Assembly: GCA_964532225.1 (NCBI GenBank)
Contig: CAZHHM010000023.1
Location: 1 to 26,296, forward strand
Direction: 5' to 3'
Origin: CAZHHM01 sp964532225
Lineage (GTDB): Bacteria > Margulisbacteria > WOR-1 > JAKLHX01
Length of the DNA stretch: 26,296 bases
Below are positions 1 to 7,115 of the stretch, one piece after another. Each line of letters starts with the position of its first letter. Positions within the stretch are counted from its first letter, which is position 1. A program made the translations under genes and the position numbers. The notes beneath the pieces are model-generated. The model did no database searches and had not been told where the DNA came from. It was given only the letters and a program-made list of their open reading frames with translations.

Positions 1-1
1 G

Positions 2-247
2 CCGACCTCCGGGGTGGACCCGATATCAAGGAGGAATTTCTGGAGGCTTATTTACGCCATGTCCGAGCAGGGGGTTACCGTGCTGGTAACGACGCACTAC
101 ATGGATGAGGCAGAACACTGCAACAACATCGCGATGATAAACGAGGGGAAGATCGCGGAGCTGGGGTCCCCGTCCGAACTGAAAGCAAGGCACGGCAAAG
201 GATCACTTGAAGAGGTCTTTATACATCTTATGGCGGGCAATAAATGA
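2..247 (+). CDS. ABC transporter ATP-binding protein, C-terminal part (cut by window edge)
   Basis: This is the last 81 residues of an ABC ATPase that couples ATP hydrolysis to the two ABC-2 permeases that follow. The reading frame is open from base 2 and begins inside the Walker B/D-loop region (PTSGVDPISRR). It then shows the switch histidine in VTTHYMDEAEHC, as in the CcmA/YbhF/drug-efflux (DRA) group. The Walker A motif and the signature lie upstream of the window. The stop overlaps the next start as ATGA, so the genes are translationally coupled. Family assignment is secure; the substrate is unknown. Confidence 0.9.
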   Translation, partial: PTSGVDPISRRNFWRLIYAMSEQGVTVLVTTHYMDEAEHCNNIAMINEGKIAELGSPSELKARHGKGSLEEVFIHLMAGNK

Positions 248-1371
248 ACATCGCACGCGTGATAGCGCTCTCAAAAAAAGAGTTCCTTCACATAACCAGG
301 GACAAAAGGACGCTTTTTGTCGTTTTTGCCCTTCCCGTGCTTATGCTCCTGCTTTACGGATACGCTCTGACATTTGATATCAGGAACATCCCGTTCGTTG
401 TGACCGATATGGACAACACGCCGCTGTCGAGGGAGCTGACCGGGAAGTTCTCTTCGTCAAGGTATTTCAGGTTTGTGGGCCATGCCGCTGACTTCAGAGA
501 GCAGCAGAGCTACCTGCTCTCAGGAAAAGCTGCCATGGCGGTCACGATCAATAACGGGTTCGCCTCCAAAGTGCTTTCCGGAAAAGGCGACCAGGTCCTG
601 ATCTCTATCGAGGGCTCCGATGCAAATACGGCCACGGTAGCCAACGGATATGTCAACGCGATAATACAGGGATTCTCGGTAAAGGTCATCTCAAAGATCA
701 TGAGAGCGGGGACGGAAGATATTCTCCCTGTCGTGACCAAGCCGAGGGTCCTTTACAATCCCGAGCTGAGGAGCATGCATTTCCTTATCCCCGGTCTTAT
801 AGCGCTCCTTCTCATGATAATAGCGGCCATGATCATCTCTATGACCATAGTGGGGGAGAAGACCAAAGGGACAATGGAGCAGCTTATCGTCACTTCGATA
901 AAGCCCCATGAGATCATGCTGGGTAAAATGGTGCCTTACGTGTTCATAGGTATCGGGGATGTGGTCCTTTGCGTCGCGACCGGCGTATTTGTTTTCGGCA
1001 TGACCATAAGAGGGGACCTTCTGCTTCTGTTCGGCGAATCGCTTATATTCATATTCGGCGCCATGTCCATGGGCATACTGATCTCAACTGTAGCTTCCAG
1101 GCAGGAGGACGCGCTGCTGATGTCATCGCTGACCACTTTCCTGCCGAGCATGCTGCTGTCCGGGTTCGTGTTCCCCATCTCAAGCATGCCCTGGGCCATA
1201 CAGCTGATAACCTATTTCGTGCCGGCCAGATATTTTATCAATATCCTTAGGGGGATAATCCTCAAAGGCGTAGGTCTTGATGTCCTTTGGCCGGACACTC
1301 TCCTCCTCATTGCTTTCGCCGCAATAATGCTTACAGCCTCCTCCCGCAAGTTCAGGAGGACGGTGCAGTGA
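244..1371 (+). CDS. ABC-2 type transporter permease
   Basis: Inner-membrane permease of 375 residues, related to the YbhS/YbhR (ABC-2) family. It has an N-terminal membrane segment at about residues 26-44, then an extracytoplasmic domain of about 130 residues, then five or so hydrophobic segments from about residue 180 to 366. The cytoplasmic loop after the second segment carries the family pattern GEKTKGTMEQL (EK..GT.EQL). It overlaps the ATPase gene by 4 bases and the next permease by 1 base. It shares residue patterns with that permease (DKR near the N-terminus, LLSGF.FPI..MP, ARYF/RYF), so the pair probably forms a heterodimer. Such exporters usually move drugs or lipophilic compounds; the substrate here is not known. 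Confidence 0.9.
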   Translation: MNIARVIALSKKEFLHITRDKRTLFVVFALPVLMLLLYGYALTFDIRNIPFVVTDMDNTPLSRELTGKFSSSRYFRFVGHAADFREQQSYLLSGKAAMAVTINNGFASKVLSGKGDQVLISIEGSDANTATVANGYVNAIIQGFSVKVISKIMRAGTEDILPVVTKPRVLYNPELRSMHFLIPGLIALLLMIIAAMIISMTIVGEKTKGTMEQLIVTSIKPHEIMLGKMVPYVFIGIGDVVLCVATGVFVFGMTIRGDLLLLFGESLIFIFGAMSMGILISTVASRQEDALLMSSLTTFLPSMLLSGFVFPISSMPWAIQLITYFVPARYFINILRGIILKGVGLDVLWPDTLLLIAFAAIMLTASSRKFRRTVQ

Positions 1372-2492
1372 TGAACAGGAGGCTTTTGGCGGTCATAAAG
1401 AAAGAATTCATCCAGCTTCTCAGGGATAAGCGCATGATAGGCATGATCATTGTCGCGCCGATACTTCAGCTTGTCGTTTTCGGTTATGTGGCCACAACGG
1501 ACATTAACAGTATCCCATCCGTCGTCTTTGACAGGGATAATACAAGCGAGAGCAGGGCTTTTGTCTCCAGGTTCGAGAACTCGGGGTATTTCAGGGTAGT
1601 GTCCAGGGCCGCCTCTTTTGACGGGGTCCTTGACGCGCTTGATCCCGGTACTGCGAAGGTGGGGATCAGCATACCGGACGGTTTCGCGTCAAAGTTGCTT
1701 TCGGGAGAACAGGCCGATGTACAGTTCATGATCGACGGCAGTGACTCGAACTACGCGGCAGTGGCTTCTTCTTACATGAACGGGGTGGCGTTCGGTTACT
1801 CTATGGACAGGCTAAAAAGCCGGTATCCCGGCATCGAGAACAAACTTAGCATCATCGATGCCCGTACAAGGATATGGCACAACCAGAAGCTCAAAAGCGT
1901 GAACTATATGGTGCCTGCCGTGCTCGCTCTGCTCCTTATGGTCATCACTTCGGTCCTTACTTCCGCTGCCATTGTCAAGGAAAAGGAGTACGGGACGCTT
2001 GAGCAGATAGTTGTCAGCCCTATACGGCCGTACGAGCTTATGCTCGGCAAGACTGTTCCGCTTGTGGTCCTGGGTTTTGTGGACATACTTCTGGTCCTGT
2101 TCGTCGCCGATATCTGGTTCGGGGTCAAGGTCGCAGGGAGCATCCCTCTTCTGCTCGTTCTTTGCACGGTATTCCTTCTTACAAGCCTGGGGACCGGTCT
2201 TCTTGTCTCTACTGTGTCACAAACGATACAGCAGACCATACTTACCGTGATATTCATCATGCTGCCGTCGATACTGCTATCCGGTTTCATTTTTCCTATA
2301 GCGAACATGCCGGACATCATCCAGCCGTTAACTTATCTGATACCTTTAAGGTATTTCCTTACTATAGTCAGAAGCATTTTCCTTAAGGGCATTGGACTTG
2401 AGTACCTCTGGCCGGAGTCAGTTGTTCTGACTTTGTTCGGGGTTGCGATATTCTTTATGGCAGTCGGCAGGTTCAGGAAGAAGCTCGGTTGA
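1371..2492 (+). CDS. ABC-2 type transporter permease, second subunit
   Basis: A 373-residue paralogue of the preceding permease with the same layout: one N-terminal membrane segment, an extracytoplasmic domain, then a five-segment C-terminal membrane block. The loop motif is EKEYGTLEQIVVSPI. I chose the ATG at 1371 because AGGAGGA (1354-1360) lies at suitable spacing, the N-terminus (MNRRLLAVIKKEF) matches that of its partner, and the start overlaps the previous stop by one base. An in-frame open stretch reaches upstream to 1287 but would run through the partner gene. It probably forms the membrane channel together with the 244-1371 product. Confidence 0.9.
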   Translation: MNRRLLAVIKKEFIQLLRDKRMIGMIIVAPILQLVVFGYVATTDINSIPSVVFDRDNTSESRAFVSRFENSGYFRVVSRAASFDGVLDALDPGTAKVGISIPDGFASKLLSGEQADVQFMIDGSDSNYAAVASSYMNGVAFGYSMDRLKSRYPGIENKLSIIDARTRIWHNQKLKSVNYMVPAVLALLLMVITSVLTSAAIVKEKEYGTLEQIVVSPIRPYELMLGKTVPLVVLGFVDILLVLFVADIWFGVKVAGSIPLLLVLCTVFLLTSLGTGLLVSTVSQTIQQTILTVIFIMLPSILLSGFIFPIANMPDIIQPLTYLIPLRYFLTIVRSIFLKGIGLEYLWPESVVLTLFGVAIFFMAVGRFRKKLG

Positions 2493-2544
2493 AAGATATT
2501 TTAAATAGTCTAAACTTGTTAATAGATACTCTAGGAGGGTCCAT

Positions 2545-3531
2545 ATGTTGCTAAAGAAAAGATGGGTCAGGTGGGCTGCAGGTATAGGCTTGGTGATCAT
2601 TTTGGCTGTTGTCTGGGGAAACCTGACCAGCGAAGGGATAAAAGTTAAGGTCGCTAAGGCAGGTCCCGGGGACATCCTCCCGTCGATCAGCGTTAACGGG
2701 GAGATCAAAGGCTCGAGCGTGAGCCTGGGCCCCAAGGTCCTTGGCACAGTAAGCAGAGTTCTGGCAAGAGAGGGCGACAGGGTGGCCAAAGGCCAGAAGC
2801 TGGTGCTTCTTGATACATATGACAATGCCTTGTCAGACTATTTGAGGATCAAAGAGCTGTTCGCCAACGGGTTCGCGTCAGAGCAGCAGTATGAGCAGTC
2901 AAAAATGGCTTATGAGACCTCTTTTATCGCCACGCCGATATCCGGAGTACTTACACTGATGGGAGCCAAACCCGGAGAACCTGTATCCCCGGGAGTGCCT
3001 TTCATCTCAGTTGTGAACGCGTCTTCAGCCTATGCCGAGATACAGATCGATGAGGCGGATATCGGTGATGTCAAGAAAGGACAGACCGTCAATATATACG
3101 CCGATGCATACCAGAACGAGACTTTTTCCGGCACTCTCATCAATATCGGGCAGGAAGCCGAACTGAAGAAAGTGGCCGGACGCGTAAAGATGGACGAGGA
3201 GGACAAGATATTCAGGGCGCGTGTCGCGGTGAAGGACAGCGGCTATAAGCTAAAGATCGGCATGTCGGTCAATGCCGATGTCATTACCGATAAGATAAGC
3301 GCCGCAGTACTGGTCCCCAGGGAGGCGGTCGTTGTAAAGGATGAAAAACAGCTGGTTTATGCTGTTAATAAGGGCAAAGCCAAGGCGCTCGAGATAAAGA
3401 TAGGGAAAAAAGACTCGGTGAACGCCCAGATAATTGAAGGTATAAAAGCGGGAGAGGATGTTGTCATTACCAATCTTGATAAGATCTCTGACGGGGCAAA
3501 GGTGAAACTGGAGAAAGAAACATCAAAATGA
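2545..3531 (+). CDS. HlyD/MacA-type membrane fusion (periplasmic adaptor) protein with very short hairpin
   Basis: Adaptor of 328 residues that would bridge an inner-membrane ABC transporter to an outer-membrane TolC-like duct. Domains in order: membrane anchor at about 11-25; first half of the lipoyl/barrel-sandwich domain at about 60-90 (GTVSRVLAREGDRVAKGQ); an alpha-hairpin at about 92-127; second lipoyl half (ATPISGVLT, PVSPGVPF); a beta-barrel domain at about 160-250; and a membrane-proximal domain to the end. The hairpin is only about 35 residues, far shorter than in MacA, yet it keeps the RLS pattern R101-x3-L105-x6-S112 known for TolC contact. SD AGGAGGG precedes the ATG by about 5 bases. 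It overlaps the next ATPase gene by 4 bases. There is a 52-base gap from the ABC-2 permeases, in which I see no convincing promoter. Confidence 0.88.
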   Translation: MLLKKRWVRWAAGIGLVIILAVVWGNLTSEGIKVKVAKAGPGDILPSISVNGEIKGSSVSLGPKVLGTVSRVLAREGDRVAKGQKLVLLDTYDNALSDYLRIKELFANGFASEQQYEQSKMAYETSFIATPISGVLTLMGAKPGEPVSPGVPFISVVNASSAYAEIQIDEADIGDVKKGQTVNIYADAYQNETFSGTLINIGQEAELKKVAGRVKMDEEDKIFRARVAVKDSGYKLKIGMSVNADVITDKISAAVLVPREAVVVKDEKQLVYAVNKGKAKALEIKIGKKDSVNAQIIEGIKAGEDVVITNLDKISDGAKVKLEKETSK

Positions 3532-4217
3532 CGCCCGAAAGCGTTGTGTTTGTCCAGGATGTCCAGAAATCCTACAAGCTCGAGACCCAGAACGTCCCCA
3601 TCCTGTTCGATATAGACCTCGAGGTGCGCAAAGGCGATTTTGTCTCCATAATGGGCCCTTCAGGCTGCGGGAAATCCACCTTGATGAACCTGATCGGATG
3701 TCTTGACAGGCCGGACTCGGGTGTGATCAAGATCGACGGCACGGACGTATCAAAGCTTTCCGACTCCGCCGCGGCGCATGTGAGGAACAAAAAGATCGGT
3801 TTCGTATTCCAGACCTTCAATCTTCTCCCCAAGCTTTCATCCAGGGATAACGTTGAGCTGCCTCTCATCTACAGCGGGGTTTCGGGAGAGACGAGAAAAC
3901 AGCTTTCAGACAAGGCGCTGGCATCGGTCGGAATAACGCACCGGGCTGAGCACAGGCCGAACCAGCTTTCGGGCGGTGAAAGACAAAGGGTCGCCATTGC
4001 CAGGGCCATAATCAACGATCCAGCTCTCATACTTGCCGATGAGCCGACAGGGAACCTCGACAGCCGGTCAGGGGCAGAGGTGATGAAGATATTCAAGGAC
4101 CTTAACTCCAGGGGCGTTACTATACTCATGGTCACTCATGACAAGGATATAGCTTCGTTCGGCAACAGGATAGTAAGGCTGTTCGACGGCAGGGTGGTGG
4201 AGGACAGGGCACAATGA
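3528..4217 (+). CDS. MacB/LolD-type ABC transporter ATP-binding protein
   Basis: A 229-residue ATPase that would power the FtsX-fold permease encoded next. Motifs: Walker A GPSGCGKST (43-51), Q-loop in FVFQTFNLL (93-100), signature LSGGERQ (147-153), Walker B LILADE (167-172) followed by the D-loop GNLD, and switch H204 in MVTHD. Length and sequence are typical of the MacB/LolD ATPase family (ABC family o228). In E. coli MacB the ATPase and permease are fused; here they are separate genes joined by an ATGA overlap at both ends. The adaptor upstream makes a MacAB-type efflux or secretion role more likely than lipoprotein release. Confidence 0.93.
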   Translation: MTPESVVFVQDVQKSYKLETQNVPILFDIDLEVRKGDFVSIMGPSGCGKSTLMNLIGCLDRPDSGVIKIDGTDVSKLSDSAAAHVRNKKIGFVFQTFNLLPKLSSRDNVELPLIYSGVSGETRKQLSDKALASVGITHRAEHRPNQLSGGERQRVAIARAIINDPALILADEPTGNLDSRSGAEVMKIFKDLNSRGVTILMVTHDKDIASFGNRIVRLFDGRVVEDRAQ

Positions 4218-5407
4218 TACTCGACACCTTCAAAATGGCCGTCAAATCGATAATCGCCAATAAGATGCGCTCCATGCTGACCATACTCGGCGTGGTCATA
4301 GGCATAGCCTCCGTGATAATACTTGTCGCCATCGGCGAGGCGGCAAAGATATACGTGGTCAAGCAGATGGAGAACTTCGGGATGCGCTCCACTTTCTTCC
4401 AGGTGGCCCCCGGCAAGGACCAGGGCGACATGGCGGCATATCTTAACAACAAGCTGCGCTTGAAGCATGCTGAGATGATAAAGGCCCATTGTCCTTCGGT
4501 CCAATACATCGTACCGATAATCGCAGGTAAGGCCGAAGCCAAGTACAGCAACAAAAAGCATACTATAAGGCAGGCCTGGGGAGTTACGGAGAACTACCAG
4601 GAAGTCTTCACTCACAAGCTGATGAAAGGCAGGTTCTTCAACAAAGCCGAGGTTGACGGCAGCCGCAAGGTGTGCGTTATCGGAAGCACTGTAGGCGAAA
4701 AGCTCTTTGGCACCTTCGACCCGCTCGATGAAAAGGTCAAGATATCAGGGCGCAAGTTCACCGTCATAGGAGTTTTTGAGAAAAAAGGCAAGATGATGGG
4801 GCAGGATATGGACGATATCATTGCCATGCCGATAACGACCGCGTCATCCCTGCTCGACACGAAAGGCGTTGTCGAGATAGATCTCATTGCGTACAGCGAA
4901 GAGGTCCTTCCAAAAGCCGTAAAAGAAGTAAAGGAAGCTCTCCTTAAGGACCTGTCACCGGATGATTTTAACGTTACAACCCAAGAAGGCATAATGAGCC
5001 TGATAAACAGCATCGTAGGTCTGCTTACGACCGTAGTCGGGGGCATAGCAGCTATCTCTCTTCTGGTCGGGAGCATAGGCATCATGAACATAATGCTTGT
5101 CTCGGTCACCGAAAGGACTAAGGAGATCGGTATACGGAAAGCGGTAGGCGCCAGAAAGATAGATATATTCCTTCAGTTCCTTGTGGAGTCCATCGTAATA
5201 AGCTTCGTAGGCGGGATATTCGGCATAGTCCTGGGGCTGGCAGGCACATTCGGTATCATGGCCCTTTTCAATATGGGTATGGTGGTCGTGGTATGGGCTT
5301 TGACCCTTGCCTGTACAGTGTCAATCGCTATCGGGATCATTTCAGGGGTCTATCCGGCAATGCGGGCGGTGAATCTGGACCCTATTGAAGCTCTAAGATA
5401 TGAGTAG
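4214..5407 (+). CDS. MacB-type (FtsX-fold) ABC permease
   Basis: Inner-membrane permease of 397 residues. One membrane segment at about 22-40 is followed by a MacB periplasmic core domain at about 45-255 and three C-terminal membrane segments (about 266-292, 320-345, 355-380). The linker after the second segment carries the family hallmark VTERTKEIGIRKAVGA. The C-terminus ends PIEALRYE, also typical. With the ATPase and the adaptor this makes a MacA-MacB-like mechanotransmission pump. No TolC homologue lies in the window. The stop is only 14 bases from the stop of the convergent thioredoxin-fold gene; the short palindrome AAAGCTTT between them is too weak for me to call a terminator. Confidence 0.93.
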   Translation: MILDTFKMAVKSIIANKMRSMLTILGVVIGIASVIILVAIGEAAKIYVVKQMENFGMRSTFFQVAPGKDQGDMAAYLNNKLRLKHAEMIKAHCPSVQYIVPIIAGKAEAKYSNKKHTIRQAWGVTENYQEVFTHKLMKGRFFNKAEVDGSRKVCVIGSTVGEKLFGTFDPLDEKVKISGRKFTVIGVFEKKGKMMGQDMDDIIAMPITTASSLLDTKGVVEIDLIAYSEEVLPKAVKEVKEALLKDLSPDDFNVTTQEGIMSLINSIVGLLTTVVGGIAAISLLVGSIGIMNIMLVSVTERTKEIGIRKAVGARKIDIFLQFLVESIVISFVGGIFGIVLGLAGTFGIMALFNMGMVVVVWALTLACTVSIAIGIISGVYPAMRAVNLDPIEALRYE

Positions 5408-5421
5408 GGGCTGAAAAAGCT

Positions 5422-5931
5422 TTATTTTCTTCGGTCCATTTCATCAAGATCAGCAAGCACAAGGTTCTTGACAGAATCGTCAAAATCAACATACATGTTC
5501 CTGAGGATCCCGTTCTTGTCGATGACAAATGTCATGGGGATTATAAGAATGTGGAACTTGTCAAGATAGACCTTCTTCTTATCTATCAGCCCCGTGAAGT
5601 TGATCAGTCCGTGCTTGTCGAAGAGCTCTTCGACCTTGGACACCTTGTTGTCGAACGAAACCGCAATGACGGATACCGTCGGGTCAGCATCGGCCAGCGC
5701 GTTAAGGAACTTGAGATTGTTAACGCATGATTCGCTCCAGCTCGAGAAAAAGGTGATTATCGCTGGCTTGCCCCTGATCTGCCCCAGATTGAACTGTTCT
5801 CCGGTTATCGTGGGCAGTGAGATGTTAGGTATGGGGGAGCCGATGTTCAGTTTTTCCGCGGCGAATGAAGCTGATGTAAAAAGTGTGTAAATAAATATAA
5901 GGACCAGCGTGCTGGCCAGAAGACGATTCAT
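5422..5931 (-). CDS. TlpA/ResA-like thioredoxin-fold exported protein with SxxC instead of CxxC
   Basis: A protein of 169 residues with a signal peptide (MNRLLASTLVLIF..., cleavage probably after SFAA, residue 25) and an AhpC-TSA/TlpA fold. Visible elements: GSPIPNISLPTITGE (31-45), the redox-site strand FFSSWSESC (61-69) and the cis-Pro region IIPMTFVID (130-138). The usual WCxxC is W65-S66-E67-S68-C69, so the nucleophilic first Cys is Ser. It could act as a thiol-binding or one-Cys protein rather than a disulfide reductase, or be a structural relative. I chose the ATG at 5931 because the signal peptide starts there. The open frame continues further upstream, but only as antisense of yggS. 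A TTGACA/TAAAAT promoter puts the transcription start at about this ATG. Confidence 0.85.
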   Translation of the reverse strand: MNRLLASTLVLIFIYTLFTSASFAAEKLNIGSPIPNISLPTITGEQFNLGQIRGKPAIITFFSSWSESCVNNLKFLNALADADPTVSVIAVSFDNKVSKVEELFDKHGLINFTGLIDKKKVYLDKFHILIIPMTFVIDKNGILRNMYVDFDDSVKNLVLADLDEMDRRK

Positions 5932-5938
5932 AGATACA

Positions 5939-5966
5939 ATTTTACTCCCGCTTGCCGTGATGTCAA
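5939..5966 (-). promoter_or_regulatory. Sigma70-type promoter of the TlpA-like gene
   Basis: Read on the minus strand: TTGACA (5966-5961), a 16-base spacer, then TAAAAT (5944-5939). The start codon begins 8 bases after the -10 box, where transcription would be expected to start, and no SD would fit in the transcript. It interleaves with the plus-strand yggS promoter. Confidence 0.6.
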
Positions 5967-5980
5967 GTTGATGGGATAAT
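5952..5980 (+). promoter_or_regulatory. Promoter of the yggS-sepF-proC-purM operon
   Basis: TTGCCG (5952-5957), a 17-base spacer, then GATAAT (5975-5980) preceded by TGG (extended -10). Transcription would start near 5987, only a few bases before the ATG at 5990. The purine-rich AGGCAGGA between them would then be mostly outside the mRNA. The boxes overlap those of the divergent TlpA-like gene, so the two promoters probably compete for polymerase. Confidence 0.5.
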
Positions 5981-5989
5981 GAGGCAGGA

Positions 5990-6667
5990 ATGGGGAAAGT
6001 AAGCCAAAATATCGCCGAGGTCAGGCGCAGGATAGCGGAAAGCTGCCATAAGGTCTCCAGAGACCCTTCCTCCGTCACTTTACTGGCCGTGACCAAGACC
6101 GCAACCCTGGACCAGATAAAAGAGGCGCTAGATTCAGGTGTTTCCGACTTCGGCGAGAACAAGGTCCAGCAGGCTGTTCAAAAGGCCGGCCTCCTTTCAG
6201 GTCTCAATATCAATTGGCATATGATAGGGCATCTCCAGACGAACAAGGCAAAACAAGCCGTCCCTCTCTTTAAGGCCATACATTCGGTCGACAGCATTAA
6301 GCTGGCACAGGAGCTGGACAGGCGCTGCTCAGAAGCAGGCGGCATCATGCCGGTGTATCTGGAAGTGAACGTTTCGGGGGAGCAAAGCAAATATGGGGTG
6401 AGCAGCGAGAAGATCAGAGAACTGTATGAAGAAGTTAGAAAGTTAGAAAGTTTGAAGGTTGAAGGGTTGATGACGATGGCGCCCTACAGCGAGGACCCTG
6501 AGCTTTCCCGGCCATTTTTCAAACAACTCCGTCATCTGTCCTCGGTCCTCGGTCTTCCCGGCCTTTCCATGGGCATGAGCGGGGATTATCATATTGCAAT
6601 TGAGGAGGGAGCCACTATAATAAGGGTAGGAACTTCGATATTTAACAGGGAGGTAACAAAGCAGTGA
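5990..6667 (+). CDS. yggS: YggS/PROSC family pyridoxal-phosphate homeostasis protein
   Basis: A PLP-binding TIM-barrel protein of 225 residues that buffers PLP and affects amino-acid pools. The PLP lysine is K36 in LLAVTKTAT. Other family blocks are GENKVQQ, WHMIGHLQTNK, SVDS, VNVSGEQSKYG and the C-terminal LSMGMSGDYHIAIEEGATIIRVGTSIF. The order yggS-sepF-proC is known in cyanobacteria (pipY) and Gram-positives (ylmE). The stop overlaps the GTG of sepF. Codons for about residues 149-161 come from a run of imperfect 8-base repeats (6434-6470), yet the protein still aligns with the family there. Confidence 0.95.
   Translation: MGKVSQNIAEVRRRIAESCHKVSRDPSSVTLLAVTKTATLDQIKEALDSGVSDFGENKVQQAVQKAGLLSGLNINWHMIGHLQTNKAKQAVPLFKAIHSVDSIKLAQELDRRCSEAGGIMPVYLEVNVSGEQSKYGVSSEKIRELYEEVRKLESLKVEGLMTMAPYSEDPELSRPFFKQLRHLSSVLGLPGLSMGMSGDYHIAIEEGATIIRVGTSIFNREVTKQ
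6434..6470 (+). repeat. Imperfect 8-base tandem repeat inside yggS
   Basis: About four and a half units run in a row: GTTAGAAA, GTTAGAAA, GTTTGAAG, GTTGAAGG, GTTGA. The 11-mer AAAGTTTGAAG (6447-6457) recurs exactly at 23916-23926 in the purH-porin gap. The unit length is not a multiple of three, but the reading frame stays open. Confidence 0.7.
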
Positions 6668-7110
6668 AGAACATAATGAACAAGGCCATGGGTTTTATCG
6701 GCCTTGGCGACGCGCCCGAGATGCTTGACGAGGAAGTGAAAGAGACCAAGAAGGACCTCCTGGGTATAGACCTCGGACAGTTCAAATCAAAGATGTCGAA
6801 AAAAAGTTCATCAACGGATACCGAGATCTCAATATATGAGCCGAAAGCTTACGAAAATTCCATAGAGATCTCAGCAAAGCTGAGACAAGGCTCTCCCGTC
6901 ATCGTAAATATAAAATATCTTGATCAGGGAGAGGGGACAAGACTGGTGGATTTCGTGTGCGGCGCGGCTTTCGCGATAGACGGCCACATGATGAAGATCG
7001 CGGACACTATCTTCCTTCTTACTCCGTCAGATATTTCCATCACCGACATGTCAGGCCAGAGTTCGGATATGCGCTCTGACAGGGACGGGATGTTCGGAGG
7101 CAGGAACTAG
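6664..7110 (+). CDS. sepF: SepF cell-division protein
   Basis: SepF (DUF552) of 148 residues, which anchors and bundles FtsZ at the division site. It has an N-terminal amphipathic membrane-targeting stretch (MKNIMNKAMGFIGLG), a charged linker to about residue 55, and the SepF core at about 56-130 with YEPKAYENS, GSPVIVNI, RLVDFVCGAAFAIDGH and IFLLTPSDI. It starts with GTG at 6664, overlapping the yggS stop as GTGA, with AGGGAGG (6647-6653) as SD. SepF is used in cyanobacteria, Gram-positives and many archaea. Its presence beside outer-membrane genes is a lineage clue. Confidence 0.95.
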   Translation: MKNIMNKAMGFIGLGDAPEMLDEEVKETKKDLLGIDLGQFKSKMSKKSSSTDTEISIYEPKAYENSIEISAKLRQGSPVIVNIKYLDQGEGTRLVDFVCGAAFAIDGHMMKIADTIFLLTPSDISITDMSGQSSDMRSDRDGMFGGRN

Positions 7111-7115
7111 ATAAA

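Noticed and set aside
1287..1370. Longer second ABC permease starting at 1287
   Set aside because: It overlaps the C-terminus of the first permease; SD and homology support ATG 1371.
2493..2544. Promoter before the adaptor gene (TTGAAA at 2489-2494, GATACT at 2525-2530)
   Set aside because: The spacing between boxes is about 30 bases; no other convincing pair was found, so read-through from the ABC-2 genes is as likely.
2815..2930. Frameshift or deletion artefact in the adaptor hairpin
   Set aside because: The frame is intact on both sides, both lipoyl halves align, and the tip motif is kept, so I treat it as a real short hairpin.
4132..5109. Long minus-strand open frames opposite the MacB-type genes
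   Set aside because: They show no family similarity and lie fully antisense to well-supported genes.
5408..5421. Terminator at AAAGCTTT between the MacB-type permease and the TlpA-like gene
   Set aside because: The stem is only a few A/T-rich base pairs.
5932..6162. N-terminal extension of the TlpA-like gene upstream of ATG 5931
   Set aside because: It lies antisense to yggS, would bury the signal peptide, and starts before the promoter.
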